Notes: generated by a model from the sequence alone, not told the origin. Positions 25,380-34,293 are shown, numbered from the stretch's first letter. The stretch: 64,000 nucleotides of DNA from an uncultured Alphaproteobacteria bacterium (GCA_944389385.1 CALXMC010000002.1:109831-173830), one strand, 5' to 3'. Numbers and translations: made by a program.

Positions 25380-27389
25380 ATGCCGAAAACTGTGTATGAT
25401 ATTATAAAAAAGCAAAATGGCGAAAAGTTTGCCAAGGCAATTCGTAATTACGATAATGGAATTTTTGATGTGCCGGATTTGGATAAAATAGTGCGATATG
25501 CCGGGCGTGATGCTGAACCAATAATGGAATATCTGATATCTTTGAAAGATGTGCATGTGGCAGAGATGTCTGTTCATCAAAATCCAATCGATTTATTAAA
25601 TCGTGCCGGGTATGATGCGTATGTTGTGCATGACTTGGATGAACAAAATGCAATTAAAAAATATTTCGCAGATGGTGAAGAGTTGTGTACTTTTAACGAT
25701 CCGTCCAGATTCAAACATTACTATATCATAAATGCGGTGCGTAAAGACGTTGATAAAATTCGTCGTGCCGATTTTGCAAACCCAAAACGCGAAGATGCGT
25801 ACGGAACATCTGTGTTGTCGATTCAAGTGCTGAAAAATGGCGGATTTATCAGTATTAAAAACAGATATAATCATACTGTCGAAAATCCAGATAATACGTT
25901 TAATTCAAATCCTGATAATATTATATACGGTTTGGCGGACGCCATCAGGCATTATTTCCATGTAGATTTTTCATCGCGTCATGTCGAACTGGGGCGTGGG
26001 TTTGTGTTGGTTAATAATCAAATTATAAAATATAATTACGAACATAATAACGTTTATGTCGGTAATGATTTTTACGTATATGATGGGCAGGTTTATGATA
26101 TAGACAAAAATCACGAAATTTTGTTGGATACCGTTGTTTTTGATACTCAATCGGGCGAATTTAGAGATCTGACCAATCGTATCAGTGGCACAACCCAGGT
26201 GTTAAAGAAGTTGATCGATGGAAAAAAAGTCGGTATCAAAAAAAATAATCGTGGTGAAAAATCACTTGTCGCAGATGGGCGCCCAATATTAGATTTTACA
26301 GATGGAAAAATAACCACTTTGGATTTGTCTGGCGTGACCGATGTGCCCCCTGAATCATTCAGATTTTGCGGCGCTTTACGCACGTTGAATATGCCAGATG
26401 TTCGAACAATTGGCAATAATTCGTTCGAATTTACAAATGTTTTGGGCGAAATTAACGCGCCAAATTTACAGGTGATTGGAAACAGGTGTTTCTTTGACCG
26501 CGTAATTGCCAGAAAATTAAGTTTTCCGCAATTGCAAAAAATTGGGGATTATGCGTTCAAAGAAACAGTCAAGTTGGTCGTGTTGGATGCGCCGAATTTA
26601 CGTGAAATTGGGGCTGATACTTTTGGCATTGTGGATGCAAACTTTACAAAACTGGATTTACCAAACTTACGCATTATGGGCAGATATTGTTTTACCGTGT
26701 GTTTAAGTTTGAATGATATAAATTTGCCGCAATTGAAATATATGGGAGAAGATTGCTTTGCAACCGCCCAGATAATAGATTGTCTGGATTTGCCGGCGTT
26801 GGAAACAATGGGGGACGAATGTTTTCATGATTTGAAAGAAATAAAAAAATTGAAATTGCCAAACTTGTCATATATGGGCGAGGGCGCGTTCACGGCTCAA
26901 AAGACTTTGAAAGAATTAGATTTGCCAAAACTGGAAGTAATGGGTAATCGGTGCTTTTTTGAAAACGAAAGCATTGAAAAATTATCTGCGCCGCAGTTGA
27001 ATCAAATGGGAAATGCTTGTTTCTTTAATAACATGGGGTTAAAGGAATTGAATTTGCCGGCATTGAAAAAAATGGGCGGACATTGTTTCTTTTCAAACCA
27101 AAAAATTAAAAAAATAAATTTGCCGTCCGTGCGGCGCATCGATGAAATGTGTTTCAAAAATGCTGAAAAAGCAATCGAGATAAATATGCCGCGATTACAA
27201 AAAATTGGTGGCGGTTGTTTCATGATGAATAAAAAAGTTATGAAAAAAATGGATTCTTTGGTCGATAAATCTGGACGGGTTGCGCATGGATTGGTAATAA
27301 TTTTGCGCAATAAAACGGATTTGATAAAGGCCGTTAAAAAAATTATGCCGGATAAGTTAATTAACCCAAGGATTCATCATGACAGATAA
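25380..27389 (+). CDS. BspA-type leucine-rich-repeat protein
   Basis: A 669-residue protein without a signal peptide or membrane segment. The N-terminal half (1-300) is unrecognised. The second half (about 310-630) is a run of ~23-residue repeats of the BspA/LRR_5 type, such as LKELNLPALKKMGGHCF and IKKLKLPNLSYMGEGAF, with the recurring phrase (I/M)G..CF. BspA-like repeats mediate protein binding and are frequent in host-associated bacteria and in protist proteins. Lack of a Sec signal means it is cytoplasmic or leaves by another route. It overlaps the cyclophilin gene by 11 bases, so the two are translated together. The TTG at 25374 is a less likely start. Confidence 0.8.
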   Translation: MPKTVYDIIKKQNGEKFAKAIRNYDNGIFDVPDLDKIVRYAGRDAEPIMEYLISLKDVHVAEMSVHQNPIDLLNRAGYDAYVVHDLDEQNAIKKYFADGEELCTFNDPSRFKHYYIINAVRKDVDKIRRADFANPKREDAYGTSVLSIQVLKNGGFISIKNRYNHTVENPDNTFNSNPDNIIYGLADAIRHYFHVDFSSRHVELGRGFVLVNNQIIKYNYEHNNVYVGNDFYVYDGQVYDIDKNHEILLDTVVFDTQSGEFRDLTNRISGTTQVLKKLIDGKKVGIKKNNRGEKSLVADGRPILDFTDGKITTLDLSGVTDVPPESFRFCGALRTLNMPDVRTIGNNSFEFTNVLGEINAPNLQVIGNRCFFDRVIARKLSFPQLQKIGDYAFKETVKLVVLDAPNLREIGADTFGIVDANFTKLDLPNLRIMGRYCFTVCLSLNDINLPQLKYMGEDCFATAQIIDCLDLPALETMGDECFHDLKEIKKLKLPNLSYMGEGAFTAQKTLKELDLPKLEVMGNRCFFENESIEKLSAPQLNQMGNACFFNNMGLKELNLPALKKMGGHCFFSNQKIKKINLPSVRRIDEMCFKNAEKAIEINMPRLQKIGGGCFMMNKKVMKKMDSLVDKSGRVAHGLVIILRNKTDLIKAVKKIMPDKLINPRIHHDR

Positions 27390-27840
27390 AATAAAAATGG
27401 CTTTGCCGTATGGCGATGTGGTGATTCAGATGTTGCCGCAAATCGCGCCACAACATGTGAAGCGTATAACAGAATTGGTTAAATCTGGATTTTATAATGG
27501 GTTGAAATTTCATCGTGTGATTGCTGGATTTATGGCACAGACGGGGTGCCCAATTGGCGATGGTACAGGACGTACAGGTATCGCAATTCCGGCTGAATTT
27601 TCAGATGAAAATTTTTCGCGTGGCGCGGTTGGTATGGCACGGACGGTGGATGTTAATTCGGCTGATTCACAATTCTTTATTTGTTTGGCGGATTGTTCGT
27701 TTTTGAATGGCGAATATACGTTATGGGGACGTGTGGTGTCTGGAATGGAATTCGTCGATAAAATAAAGCAGGGCGATGATATGAATGACGGCCGTGTAGA
27801 AAATCCTGATAAAATTATAAAAATAGAAATGGTTGAATAA
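27379..27840 (+). CDS. ppiB: Cyclophilin-type peptidyl-prolyl isomerase
   Basis: A 153-residue cytoplasmic cyclophilin (no signal peptide). The core shows FHRVIAGFMAQTG (catalytic Arg in FHRV), GGxxx replaced by IGDGTGRTG, MAR..DVNSADSQFFIC and WGRVVSGMEFVDKI. It catalyses cis-trans isomerisation of prolyl bonds. It lacks the usual AN immediately after MA (MARTVDVNSA instead of MANAGPNTNGSQFFI), but the SQFF core is intact. The start is inside the end of the LRR gene, and a strong terminator follows. Confidence 0.93.
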   Translation: MTDKIKMALPYGDVVIQMLPQIAPQHVKRITELVKSGFYNGLKFHRVIAGFMAQTGCPIGDGTGRTGIAIPAEFSDENFSRGAVGMARTVDVNSADSQFFICLADCSFLNGEYTLWGRVVSGMEFVDKIKQGDDMNDGRVENPDKIIKIEMVE

Positions 27841-27868
27841 AAAACGTGGCGCAAGCCACGTTTTTGTT
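27840..27868 (+). terminator. Terminator after the cyclophilin gene
   Basis: Stem AAACGTGGC / GCCACGTTT, loop GCAA, T-rich tail. Confidence 0.85.
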
Positions 27869-27885
27869 ACCATGTTCGGTTAAAA

Positions 27886-28111
27886 TTAAAATGGAATGTC
27901 GCTCGCAATATATTGCTGCGCGTATCCTCGTAGTTGTTCAAACTTCGCGTTGCTCGTTTTCACATACTCGGATTCGTCACCGGGTGACGCCATTCCATTA
28001 AAATGGAAGGTCGCTCGCAATATATTGCTGCGCGTATCCTCGTAGTTATTCGAACGGCGCTGACGCTTGTTCTCATATACTCGGATTCATCACCGTGGCG
28101 ATGCCATCCCA
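27886..28111 (-). repeat. Two tandem ~112 bp repeats that include echoes of the ssb 3' end
   Basis: Two units (27886-27997 and 27998-28111) follow ssb on its strand. Each begins, next to ssb or the previous unit, with TGGxATGG and carries CGAGTATATGAGAA-type and TACGAGGATACGCGC phrases. Each ends with sequence that reads A-S-D-(I/L)-P-F-stop, mirroring the ssb terminal DDIPF-stop. The central part recurs at 58873-58930. Non-coding apart from those short tails. Confidence 0.75.
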
Positions 28112-28579
28112 TTAAAATGGGATGTCATCGCCAATATCGGCGACGGATATTTCTTCGCGGGGTTGTGCCGGTTGTGATGCAGGTTGGCCGTATTCACCGC
28201 CAGTTGATGCGCCGCCTTCCAAACTTTTCGCGCCCGCCAAAATCACCATTTGACCCGCAAATTGATTCAATACAACTTCGGTCGTGTAAACGTCAATGCC
28301 TTGTTGATTTTGCCATTTGCGTGTGCGTAAAGAACCTTCGAGATATAATTTAGTTCCCTTTTGCAGCATACGTTCGGCGACTTCAACCAAATTCGGGTTG
28401 AATATCACAACACGATGCCATTCGGTTTGTTCTTTTTGTTCGCCGGTCTGTCTGTCGCGCCAACGGTCAGATGTTGCCAGTGAAAAACTTACCACCTTTT
28501 GCCCGTTTTGCATTGTGCGAACCTGGGGATCTTGACCAACGTTGCCGACCAATATTACTTTATTTATGCTGCCTGCCAT
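28112..28579 (-). CDS. ssb: Single-stranded DNA-binding protein
   Basis: A 155-residue SSB that coats ssDNA in replication, recombination and repair. The OB-fold (residues 1-110) begins MAGSINKVILVGNVGQDP and contains WHRVVIFN and YLEGSLRTRKW. A short Gly/Ala/Gln-rich linker leads to the acidic tip DIGDDIPF, which recruits partner proteins. A longer open frame extends upstream to 28744, but the family start is MAGSINKV at 28579, preceded by an AAAGGAAGCGATT ribosome site. It is divergent from rho. Confidence 0.96.
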   Translation of the reverse strand: MAGSINKVILVGNVGQDPQVRTMQNGQKVVSFSLATSDRWRDRQTGEQKEQTEWHRVVIFNPNLVEVAERMLQKGTKLYLEGSLRTRKWQNQQGIDVYTTEVVLNQFAGQMVILAGAKSLEGGASTGGEYGQPASQPAQPREEISVADIGDDIPF

Positions 28580-28671
28580 AATCGCTTCCTTTTTTTGTTT
28601 CTTAATATACTTAATTGGAGCAAGAAAACGTGTAAAAATCAAGTGAAAATCGCGGGTAAATCGGTGTGGAC

Positions 28672-28700
28672 TTGACTTTTGTGCAAAAAATGTATATAAT
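28672..28700 (+). promoter_or_regulatory. Sigma70-type promoter for rho
   Basis: TTGACT, 17-base spacer, TATAAT; 57 bases of leader before the rho ATG. Confidence 0.7.
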
Positions 28701-28757
28701 ATACGTGTCAATTTGGGGTGCGTTCTGCGTTCTGAGATTTCCAAAAAAGGATTTTTT

Positions 28758-30026
28758 ATGCATGTTAATGAATTAAAGGCTAAATCGCCACAGCAATTAT
28801 TAAAAATGGCCGAAGATATGGGTATCGAAAATCCGGCTCAGTTAAATGTGCAACAACTGCGTTTTGCGGTTATGCGCGTTTTCGCCGCGGATAAAAAGGT
28901 TACTTTAATCGGTGATGGCGTGTTGGAACGTATGCAGGATGGTTTCGGATTCCTGCGCGCACCAGAAAGCAATTATTTGGCCGGGCCAGATGATTTATAT
29001 GTGTCGCCCGCGTTAATCAAAAAGTACGGATTGAAAACCGGCGATTATATCGAGGGGCAAATCCAGGCGCCCCAGAATGAATCTGAACGTTATTTCGCGT
29101 TGGAAACAATCGAACGGGTTAATGGTGGCGATCCTGATAAATTGCGTCACCGTGTGTCGTTTGACGATATGACCCCGTTGTACCCAGATGAAATGCTGAA
29201 GATGGAGGTTGTTGATGACAAGGACAAGGGACGCAGTTTGTCTGCGCGTGTTATCGATTTAATTGCCCCCACGGGTCGTGGGCAACGCAGTTTGATTGTT
29301 GCGCCACCGCGTACTGGTAAAACTGTTATGCTGCAAAATATCGCGCACAGTATCGCGACAAATTATCCTGATGTTAAGTTAATCGTGCTGTTGATTGACG
29401 AACGTCCCGAAGAAGTTACAGATATGCAACGCAGCGTCAAGGGCGAGGTTATTTCATCCACTTTTGATGAACCGGCCGCGCGCCATATTCAAGTGGCCGA
29501 GATGGTTATTGAAAAAGCCAAACGATTGGTTGAATCTGGGCAAGACGTTGTTATTTTGTTGGATTCAATTACCCGATTGGGGCGCGCGTATAATACGGTC
29601 GTCCCGTCCAGTGGGAAAGTGTTAACCGGTGGTGTTGATGCGTACGCGTTGCAGCGTCCGAAACGTTTCTTTGGCGCGGCACGTAACATCGAAGGCGGTG
29701 GTTCTTTGACCATTATTGCGACTGCGCTGGTTGATACTGGTTCCAAAATGGACGAAGTTATTTTTGAAGAGTTCAAAGGTACAGGCAACAGCGAAATTAT
29801 TTTGGATCGCAAATTGTCTGATAAACGCGTGTATCCCGCGATCGACATTACCAAATCCGGCACACGCAAAGAAGATTTACTGGTTGACAAAGACACATTG
29901 GCAAAGATGTATGTTTTGCGCCGCATAATTAACCCAATGGGCACGTTAGAGGCGATGGAATTCCTGTTGGATAAATTACGCGTAACGAAAACGAATGCGG
30001 ATTTCTTTGCATCGATGAATCAGTAA
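28758..30026 (+). CDS. rho: Transcription termination factor Rho
   Basis: Hexameric RNA-dependent ATPase that ends transcription at Rho-dependent sites. 422 residues, the usual length. The N-terminal helical Rho_N segment ([20 protein letters not shown]) is followed by a cold-shock-like RNA-binding domain ([13 protein letters not shown]). The RecA-like core has Walker A APPRTGKT (about residue 182), Walker B VIVLLIDE-type sequence (reads [13 protein letters not shown]) and the Q-/R-loop segments. The C-terminus includes RRIINPMG. The ribosome site AAAAAGGA is 6 bases before the ATG. A hairpin terminator follows. Confidence 0.97.
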   Translation: MHVNELKAKSPQQLLKMAEDMGIENPAQLNVQQLRFAVMRVFAADKKVTLIGDGVLERMQDGFGFLRAPESNYLAGPDDLYVSPALIKKYGLKTGDYIEGQIQAPQNESERYFALETIERVNGGDPDKLRHRVSFDDMTPLYPDEMLKMEVVDDKDKGRSLSARVIDLIAPTGRGQRSLIVAPPRTGKTVMLQNIAHSIATNYPDVKLIVLLIDERPEEVTDMQRSVKGEVISSTFDEPAARHIQVAEMVIEKAKRLVESGQDVVILLDSITRLGRAYNTVVPSSGKVLTGGVDAYALQRPKRFFGAARNIEGGGSLTIIATALVDTGSKMDEVIFEEFKGTGNSEIILDRKLSDKRVYPAIDITKSGTRKEDLLVDKDTLAKMYVLRRIINPMGTLEAMEFLLDKLRVTKTNADFFASMNQ

Positions 30027-30049
30027 ATTTTTAACGGGTTGTGATGCAT

Positions 30050-30076
30050 CTCCCGCCGCAAGGCGGGATTTTTTTA
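30050..30076 (+). terminator. Terminator after rho
   Basis: Stem CCCGCC / GGCGGG, loop GCAA, then ATTTTTTT. Confidence 0.85.
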
Positions 30077-30130
30077 TAGATTGGCGGCGCGTTTTATGAT
30101 AAAATACACGGGTACAGGGATGTGATAAGC

Positions 30131-30164
30131 ATGCCGAATTAAAAGGTACGTTTTAATTCGGCAT
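30131..30164. promoter_or_regulatory. 14-bp perfect inverted repeat just before a ribosome site
   Basis: ATGCCGAATTAAAA, loop GGTACG, TTTTAATTCGGCAT. It ends 6 bases before the AAGGAG site of the gene at 30183. TAAAAT lies at about 30099. There is no T-run after it, so it is not a standard terminator; an operator or mRNA-stability or attenuation hairpin is possible. Confidence 0.7.
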
Positions 30165-30182
30165 AATACAAAGGAGAATTTA

Positions 30183-32810
30183 ATGCGGATTTCCAGGGTT
30201 TTTGCACAAAAAAAGATGCCTAAAATAAACGTAGGTTTTTTATTGGTGGGTATGTGGTTTATCTTGTCTGGTAGTACTGCGTTGGCCGATTACATAGATA
30301 TTTTTAAGACGGGTGAAGGATACACTTTGGTGACAAATAATGGTGACATCGCAGCAAAAGCCAGTAATTTGGAGACCGCTCAAAGATATGCGGATTTATA
30401 CACGAAAAGAGGAGCCGAAGTTCGTTGGCAGTCTTCATTGCCTGCACGTACTACTTCTGGAACAGTGAACCCTTCTGCTGCTACAACAACCGGTGGTGCT
30501 GCAAATGTTCCGCCGTCACGTCAGGTGACTGGCGGTGGAACGGCACCGCGTCAGGTGACTGGTGGTGGAACGGCACCGCGTCAGGTGACTGGCGGTTCAA
30601 ATGTACCAGCGCCCACAGGTGGCGGATCTGGTGGTAATACTGGTGGCGGTGGTGGTAAAGTAACAGGCAAGGGCGTGGGAAGCACTGTTGGGAAAGCGCT
30701 GGGGGTCTTGGGCGGTGCTCTGATGGTTGTTGATGGTGCTGCAAATGTGTCTGAATCTGTTGCAGGTACAGATAAAGCCACTTGGAAAGATGTCGGGCAG
30801 GGTGCCCTGGGTGGTGCAGAGGCCGCGGGTGGGGCGACCATGATTGCAAATGCATATGTAGGTGTGGGAACCGTTGTATGGATTGCGTCAACTGCCGCAG
30901 GTGCAGTAATCGGTGCGGCCGGTGCAGGCGCAGAAATGTTTTCTGAAACCGATTGTGAAATGGACCCTGTGTTGGGAAAATATGCCTGTTGCAATATTTC
31001 AAAGTTAAGTAATATTGATGCATATCGGGCTGAAATAGGGGACAGAATGTTTACTGATACTTTCCCGTATGTACGTTACTGTGTTCAGGGAAAAAAAGAA
31101 TTCAAAGAAGAACAACCGTGGTTAAAGGGGCGTTTTTTGGATGACCACTGGTCTGCAAATACCGAGGTTGGTTTATGTCCAGGATATGATATGCCAGTAA
31201 ATCCAGATATGAATATATCATTAATTGCTGCTGCTGTTGAAGGGGTTGGACACTGTTGGGCGTGGGAATGTGCCGACCCGGGGCGCGTGCGCAGTGGCGG
31301 AACATGTATCGGCAGTGATGTTGCGGATGCCAGTGAAATGGGGCCGTTTTTGCCAGAAAATTTTGAAGTGAATTCAAATCAAGATAGTGGCGGAAATACT
31401 GCTGATAATGTAATCGGCACAAATTGTAATGTCGCTGATTTACCACAATATGCAACGGCTGGTACCTATATTAATAACGGGGTTGATGTTGTATGCGCCG
31501 CAACGGCATGTCAAAGTGGAACTTATTTGGTGGTAAATTCATCTGGGGTGTCCCAGGGTTGGTGTGTGGCGTCAACATATTGTAATGACGCAAATACGCA
31601 TTTGAATATTATTGATGGAACAAAAACTGACCTGCAATGTGTTTCAAATATGGTATCAACAGTATCAGATGATGCTGAATTTGGGGGCGAATTGGATGCT
31701 GCGGTTATTGTTGCGTGCAGTAATGCCGCATTGGACAGATTAAATGCGACAGCCGCCGTGTATAATCAAACAGTTGATGATTGTGTGCCAACCAGTTGCA
31801 AAAACGGTTATCGTTTGGACGGGGAGGGCGAATCTGCAAAATGTGTGGCCAATACTGATAACGAATGTGAACGTGGCGTCACAGGTTACGTTATGTTCGA
31901 AGGTGTTTGTATGCCAATCGCACAAATGCAACAAATTCAATCGCAACGTGCCGAACAACAGGCCGCACAGCAAGCGGCACAAGAATTACAAAACTTGCAG
32001 TCGCGAATTGACAGATATGCAGAAACAATTATGGATATAGAGGACGCGCATGCCGATGATAAAGTGTCTGTATGGAAAAATGCAGATGGTAAATTTAATA
32101 CGTCGCGTCTGTTGTCTGATTCCATTGCTGGAATTGCGCTGGGGACTGTTGGCGGTCTGGTTGTGAACAAGGTTGTAAAAGATAAACATATTGAAACCGG
32201 ATTCGAAGAGATTGGCTGTGCCATAGATGATGAAAGGGTTGCTGATTTTGATGATGTGTTCGTAATCAATGGCGCGGTTAATAAAAATGGGTGTGTTGGT
32301 AATAACACTGGGTACGGTAATGTATATGTGTGGGCGTCGCGTAACAGTGACGGCAGTGATTATACACGTATGGTCGAAGACGTTTCCAATCCGGCAAATA
32401 ATGCATGTTGGGTGCGTGTTGATATAGAATCTGATAACCCAAATATTCGTGTGTCTGATGTGCCGTCACGTTGGTTTATTGTCGGACAACAAATTACATG
32501 TGGTGATTGGGCCGACAGAAACACTTTGCGGCAACGTGCGTTGGATGCACGAAAATCTGGACGCACGTGGGCAACTGTTGGTGGGGCCGTCGGTGGCGCG
32601 GGCGTCGGCGTTGGAATAATGGAATTGTTTGGTAATCGTTTGATAGGGGGCAAGGTTATGGGGCAAAAAGCCCTGGATGAAGCGGAGCTGTTGTATTCAC
32701 AAATGTCCGAATCCGAACGGCGCGAATATGCAAATGCTGTTGAAAAACTAGATGAATTGTGCAGTGAATTGCATGCCAGGGGTGGTTTCCATTCTGCGTG
32801 TGGCGATTGA
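30183..32810 (+). CDS. Large secreted Cys-rich protein with Gly-rich repeats
   Basis: An 875-residue exported protein I cannot assign. A long signal peptide (about residues 1-36, ending ALA-DY) follows a basic start. Residues 38-80 (IFKTGEGYTLV...ETAQRYADLY) resemble a SPOR-like or small alpha/beta segment. A Gly/Thr linker has three copies of RQVTGGGTAP (about 112-140). Glycine-zipper-like membrane segments lie at about 160-260 (GALGGAEAAGGATMIA, GAVIGAAGAG) and again at about 795-820. The middle and C-terminal regions hold about 30 Cys in short repeats, and a coiled coil (Q/A-rich, about 575-615) is present. Strong AAGGAG site 6 bases before the ATG. No enzymatic motif. Confidence 0.75.
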   Translation: MRISRVFAQKKMPKINVGFLLVGMWFILSGSTALADYIDIFKTGEGYTLVTNNGDIAAKASNLETAQRYADLYTKRGAEVRWQSSLPARTTSGTVNPSAATTTGGAANVPPSRQVTGGGTAPRQVTGGGTAPRQVTGGSNVPAPTGGGSGGNTGGGGGKVTGKGVGSTVGKALGVLGGALMVVDGAANVSESVAGTDKATWKDVGQGALGGAEAAGGATMIANAYVGVGTVVWIASTAAGAVIGAAGAGAEMFSETDCEMDPVLGKYACCNISKLSNIDAYRAEIGDRMFTDTFPYVRYCVQGKKEFKEEQPWLKGRFLDDHWSANTEVGLCPGYDMPVNPDMNISLIAAAVEGVGHCWAWECADPGRVRSGGTCIGSDVADASEMGPFLPENFEVNSNQDSGGNTADNVIGTNCNVADLPQYATAGTYINNGVDVVCAATACQSGTYLVVNSSGVSQGWCVASTYCNDANTHLNIIDGTKTDLQCVSNMVSTVSDDAEFGGELDAAVIVACSNAALDRLNATAAVYNQTVDDCVPTSCKNGYRLDGEGESAKCVANTDNECERGVTGYVMFEGVCMPIAQMQQIQSQRAEQQAAQQAAQELQNLQSRIDRYAETIMDIEDAHADDKVSVWKNADGKFNTSRLLSDSIAGIALGTVGGLVVNKVVKDKHIETGFEEIGCAIDDERVADFDDVFVINGAVNKNGCVGNNTGYGNVYVWASRNSDGSDYTRMVEDVSNPANNACWVRVDIESDNPNIRVSDVPSRWFIVGQQITCGDWADRNTLRQRALDARKSGRTWATVGGAVGGAGVGVGIMELFGNRLIGGKVMGQKALDEAELLYSQMSESERREYANAVEKLDELCSELHARGGFHSACGD

Positions 32811-32837
32811 ATTGGACAATTGACAGATTAACAAATT

Positions 32838-32864
32838 AACGGGGCTGTTTATGCCCCGTTTTTA
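32838..32864 (+). terminator. Terminator
   Basis: Stem AACGGGGC / GCCCCGTT with loop TGTTTAT and TTTAT tail. Confidence 0.8.
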
Positions 32865-32876
32865 TATGGTGAAAAT

Positions 32877-33107
32877 ATGAAAATTTATATTTTTTTGTTC
32901 TTTGTTTTTATCGTCGTGGTGGCGGGTGCGTACTGGGCGGGCGGGCGCGTGGCATCACAAAAATGTGCCACACAAATTGCAGAAATTCGCGCAGAACAAC
33001 AATCCGTTAATCTTGAAAATATGGTGAATGTAAATGAAAAAGTTTTTAATACTGGGGTGCGCGATATTCGTCGCATCCTGCACACGGAGTACACAATTGC
33101 AGAATAA
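32877..33107 (+). CDS. Small membrane-anchored protein, possible inner-membrane spanin
   Basis: A 76-residue protein with one N-terminal transmembrane helix (residues 3-22) and a periplasmic, charged, probably helical remainder. Its end overlaps the start of a lipoprotein gene in the +1 frame by 74 bases. Inner-membrane protein plus overlapping outer-membrane lipoprotein is the gene architecture of phage Rz/Rz1 spanins. It is short for an Rz (usually above 100 residues), and no holin or endolysin is adjacent. GGTGA lies before the ATG. Function uncertain. Confidence 0.5.
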   Translation: MKIYIFLFFVFIVVVAGAYWAGGRVASQKCATQIAEIRAEQQSVNLENMVNVNEKVFNTGVRDIRRILHTEYTIAE

Positions 33108-33237
33108 TGCTTGTGTGCCATGCGTCCCGATTTATGGACGGGCAAGCGACTGGAATGTAATCAGCGACGATTTGGCGCGCAACATATATCGACATAATTT
33201 AATGTGTTCCAATCAAAGGGCAGAAAAACGTCGATAA
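33034..33237 (+). CDS. Small lipoprotein overlapping the previous gene, possible outer-membrane spanin
   Basis: A 67-residue lipoprotein: signal peptide and lipobox VASC put the lipidated Cys at residue 16. The mature part is about 50 residues with a CVPC pair. It lies in the +1 frame relative to the membrane protein at 32877, with the first 74 bases shared, and has a GGTGA site 8 bases upstream. Size and arrangement match Rz1-type spanins, but Rz1 is usually proline-rich and this is not. It ends 3 bases before the convergent gene at 33241. Confidence 0.5.
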   Translation: MKKFLILGCAIFVASCTRSTQLQNNACVPCVPIYGRASDWNVISDDLARNIYRHNLMCSNQRAEKRR

Positions 33238-33240
33238 ATT

Positions 33241-34293
33241 TTATTTGTTTTTGTATGCCTGGGCCACACTTTCGGCAACGTTTTCCAATATTTGTAACGA
33301 TGATTCGTATGCCGCGCAATCGCGTGCAATCTCGGACCGATAGGCATCACGCAGGTTTGTCTGCATGTATGCGCACCCACGCAGGTGTTGAACGCAATAC
33401 TGGTGCCCCATGGCAAATGCCTGTTGGCCGCGGATGTTGCTTTCTGCGCCCGGCCAATCTATGTCCAAAGCCGATTCCAAATCAGCCCATGAATTTGATC
33501 CAGAATATTGACCAACCATTTCCATCCAATATTCATCCATTTCTTCCTGGGTCCAATAATTGGTGCCCTGGGCGGATAAAATTTCTTTGATTAACCGATC
33601 GATTGACGGTTTGTAACGGTTTTCTATCTGGGCCAATTGAGTGCTGCAATAACAACGATTGTATTCTGTATCTTCGCGTTCACAGTAATTGTCCATGCAT
33701 TCAACATAGTCCGCCATGCAACGCGATGAAGACATCGGTGTCTCGTCCGAAGTGTATGTCGCCCCAGATGTTGTTTGGCGGGCGGTCGAGATTATTGTCG
33801 AACTGTCACCACGTGACGCACGTTGGGCGGTGTGCATCGTGGTCGTGCCCGTCCCGCTGCGCGCAACAACGCGGCGCGTTGATGATGTTGTCGGCATGGC
33901 CGCACGCGCAGTCGATGTGCCAGATGTTGCGCGGCGCGTAGATACATTACGGGTTGCGGTTGCCGCACGCGCAGATGTCGCAGCGCGGGCCGTGGATGTA
34001 CCCGATGTTGCCGCGCGTGCAGATGTTGTGGTTGTTGCACGACGTGGCACAACGTTGCGTGTCGCGGCCGTGCCGTTCGATTTTGTGCGCGTCAAAACGT
34101 TAATTTGCGCATTCGAGTTTGATGGGGTGACGCCTGGGTTTAATTGCGTGCGCATGGTGTTGTTCATGTACGGATACAGATTGTTGTATGTGTTCGCACT
34201 GACATAATCAGACGCGCGTGACGTTGCCGCCATTGCGGAACATAACGGCAATAATGCAAAAAATGCTGCAAAAATCCCAGTTTTTATAGACAT
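33241..34293 (-). CDS. Secreted protein with Ala/Thr/Arg low-complexity region and Cys-rich domain
   Basis: A 350-residue exported protein, unrecognised. Signal peptide residues 1-22 (ending AMA-AT). Residues 75-170 are low-complexity with recurring TARAA, SARAAT and RRAT, likely a disordered stalk. The C-terminal 150 residues form a helical domain with eight Cys, beginning CMADYVECMDNYCERED then CYCSTQ, and ending in a helix (ESVAQAYKNK). Composition resembles other exported proteins here (11608, 14879, 30183), suggesting a lineage-specific envelope set. The plus-strand open frame opposite it is an artefact of the repetitive composition. Confidence 0.75.
   Translation of the reverse strand: MSIKTGIFAAFFALLPLCSAMAATSRASDYVSANTYNNLYPYMNNTMRTQLNPGVTPSNSNAQINVLTRTKSNGTAATRNVVPRRATTTTSARAATSGTSTARAATSARAATATRNVSTRRATSGTSTARAAMPTTSSTRRVVARSGTGTTTMHTAQRASRGDSSTIISTARQTTSGATYTSDETPMSSSRCMADYVECMDNYCEREDTEYNRCYCSTQLAQIENRYKPSIDRLIKEILSAQGTNYWTQEEMDEYWMEMVGQYSGSNSWADLESALDIDWPGAESNIRGQQAFAMGHQYCVQHLRGCAYMQTNLRDAYRSEIARDCAAYESSLQILENVAESVAQAYKNK

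Noticed and set aside
33716..34207. Plus-strand open frame of 163 codons opposite the Ala/Thr/Arg protein gene
   Set aside because: Its composition (V/A/R repeats) mirrors the low-complexity region on the other strand, and there is no ribosome site or signal peptide; the minus-strand gene has both.
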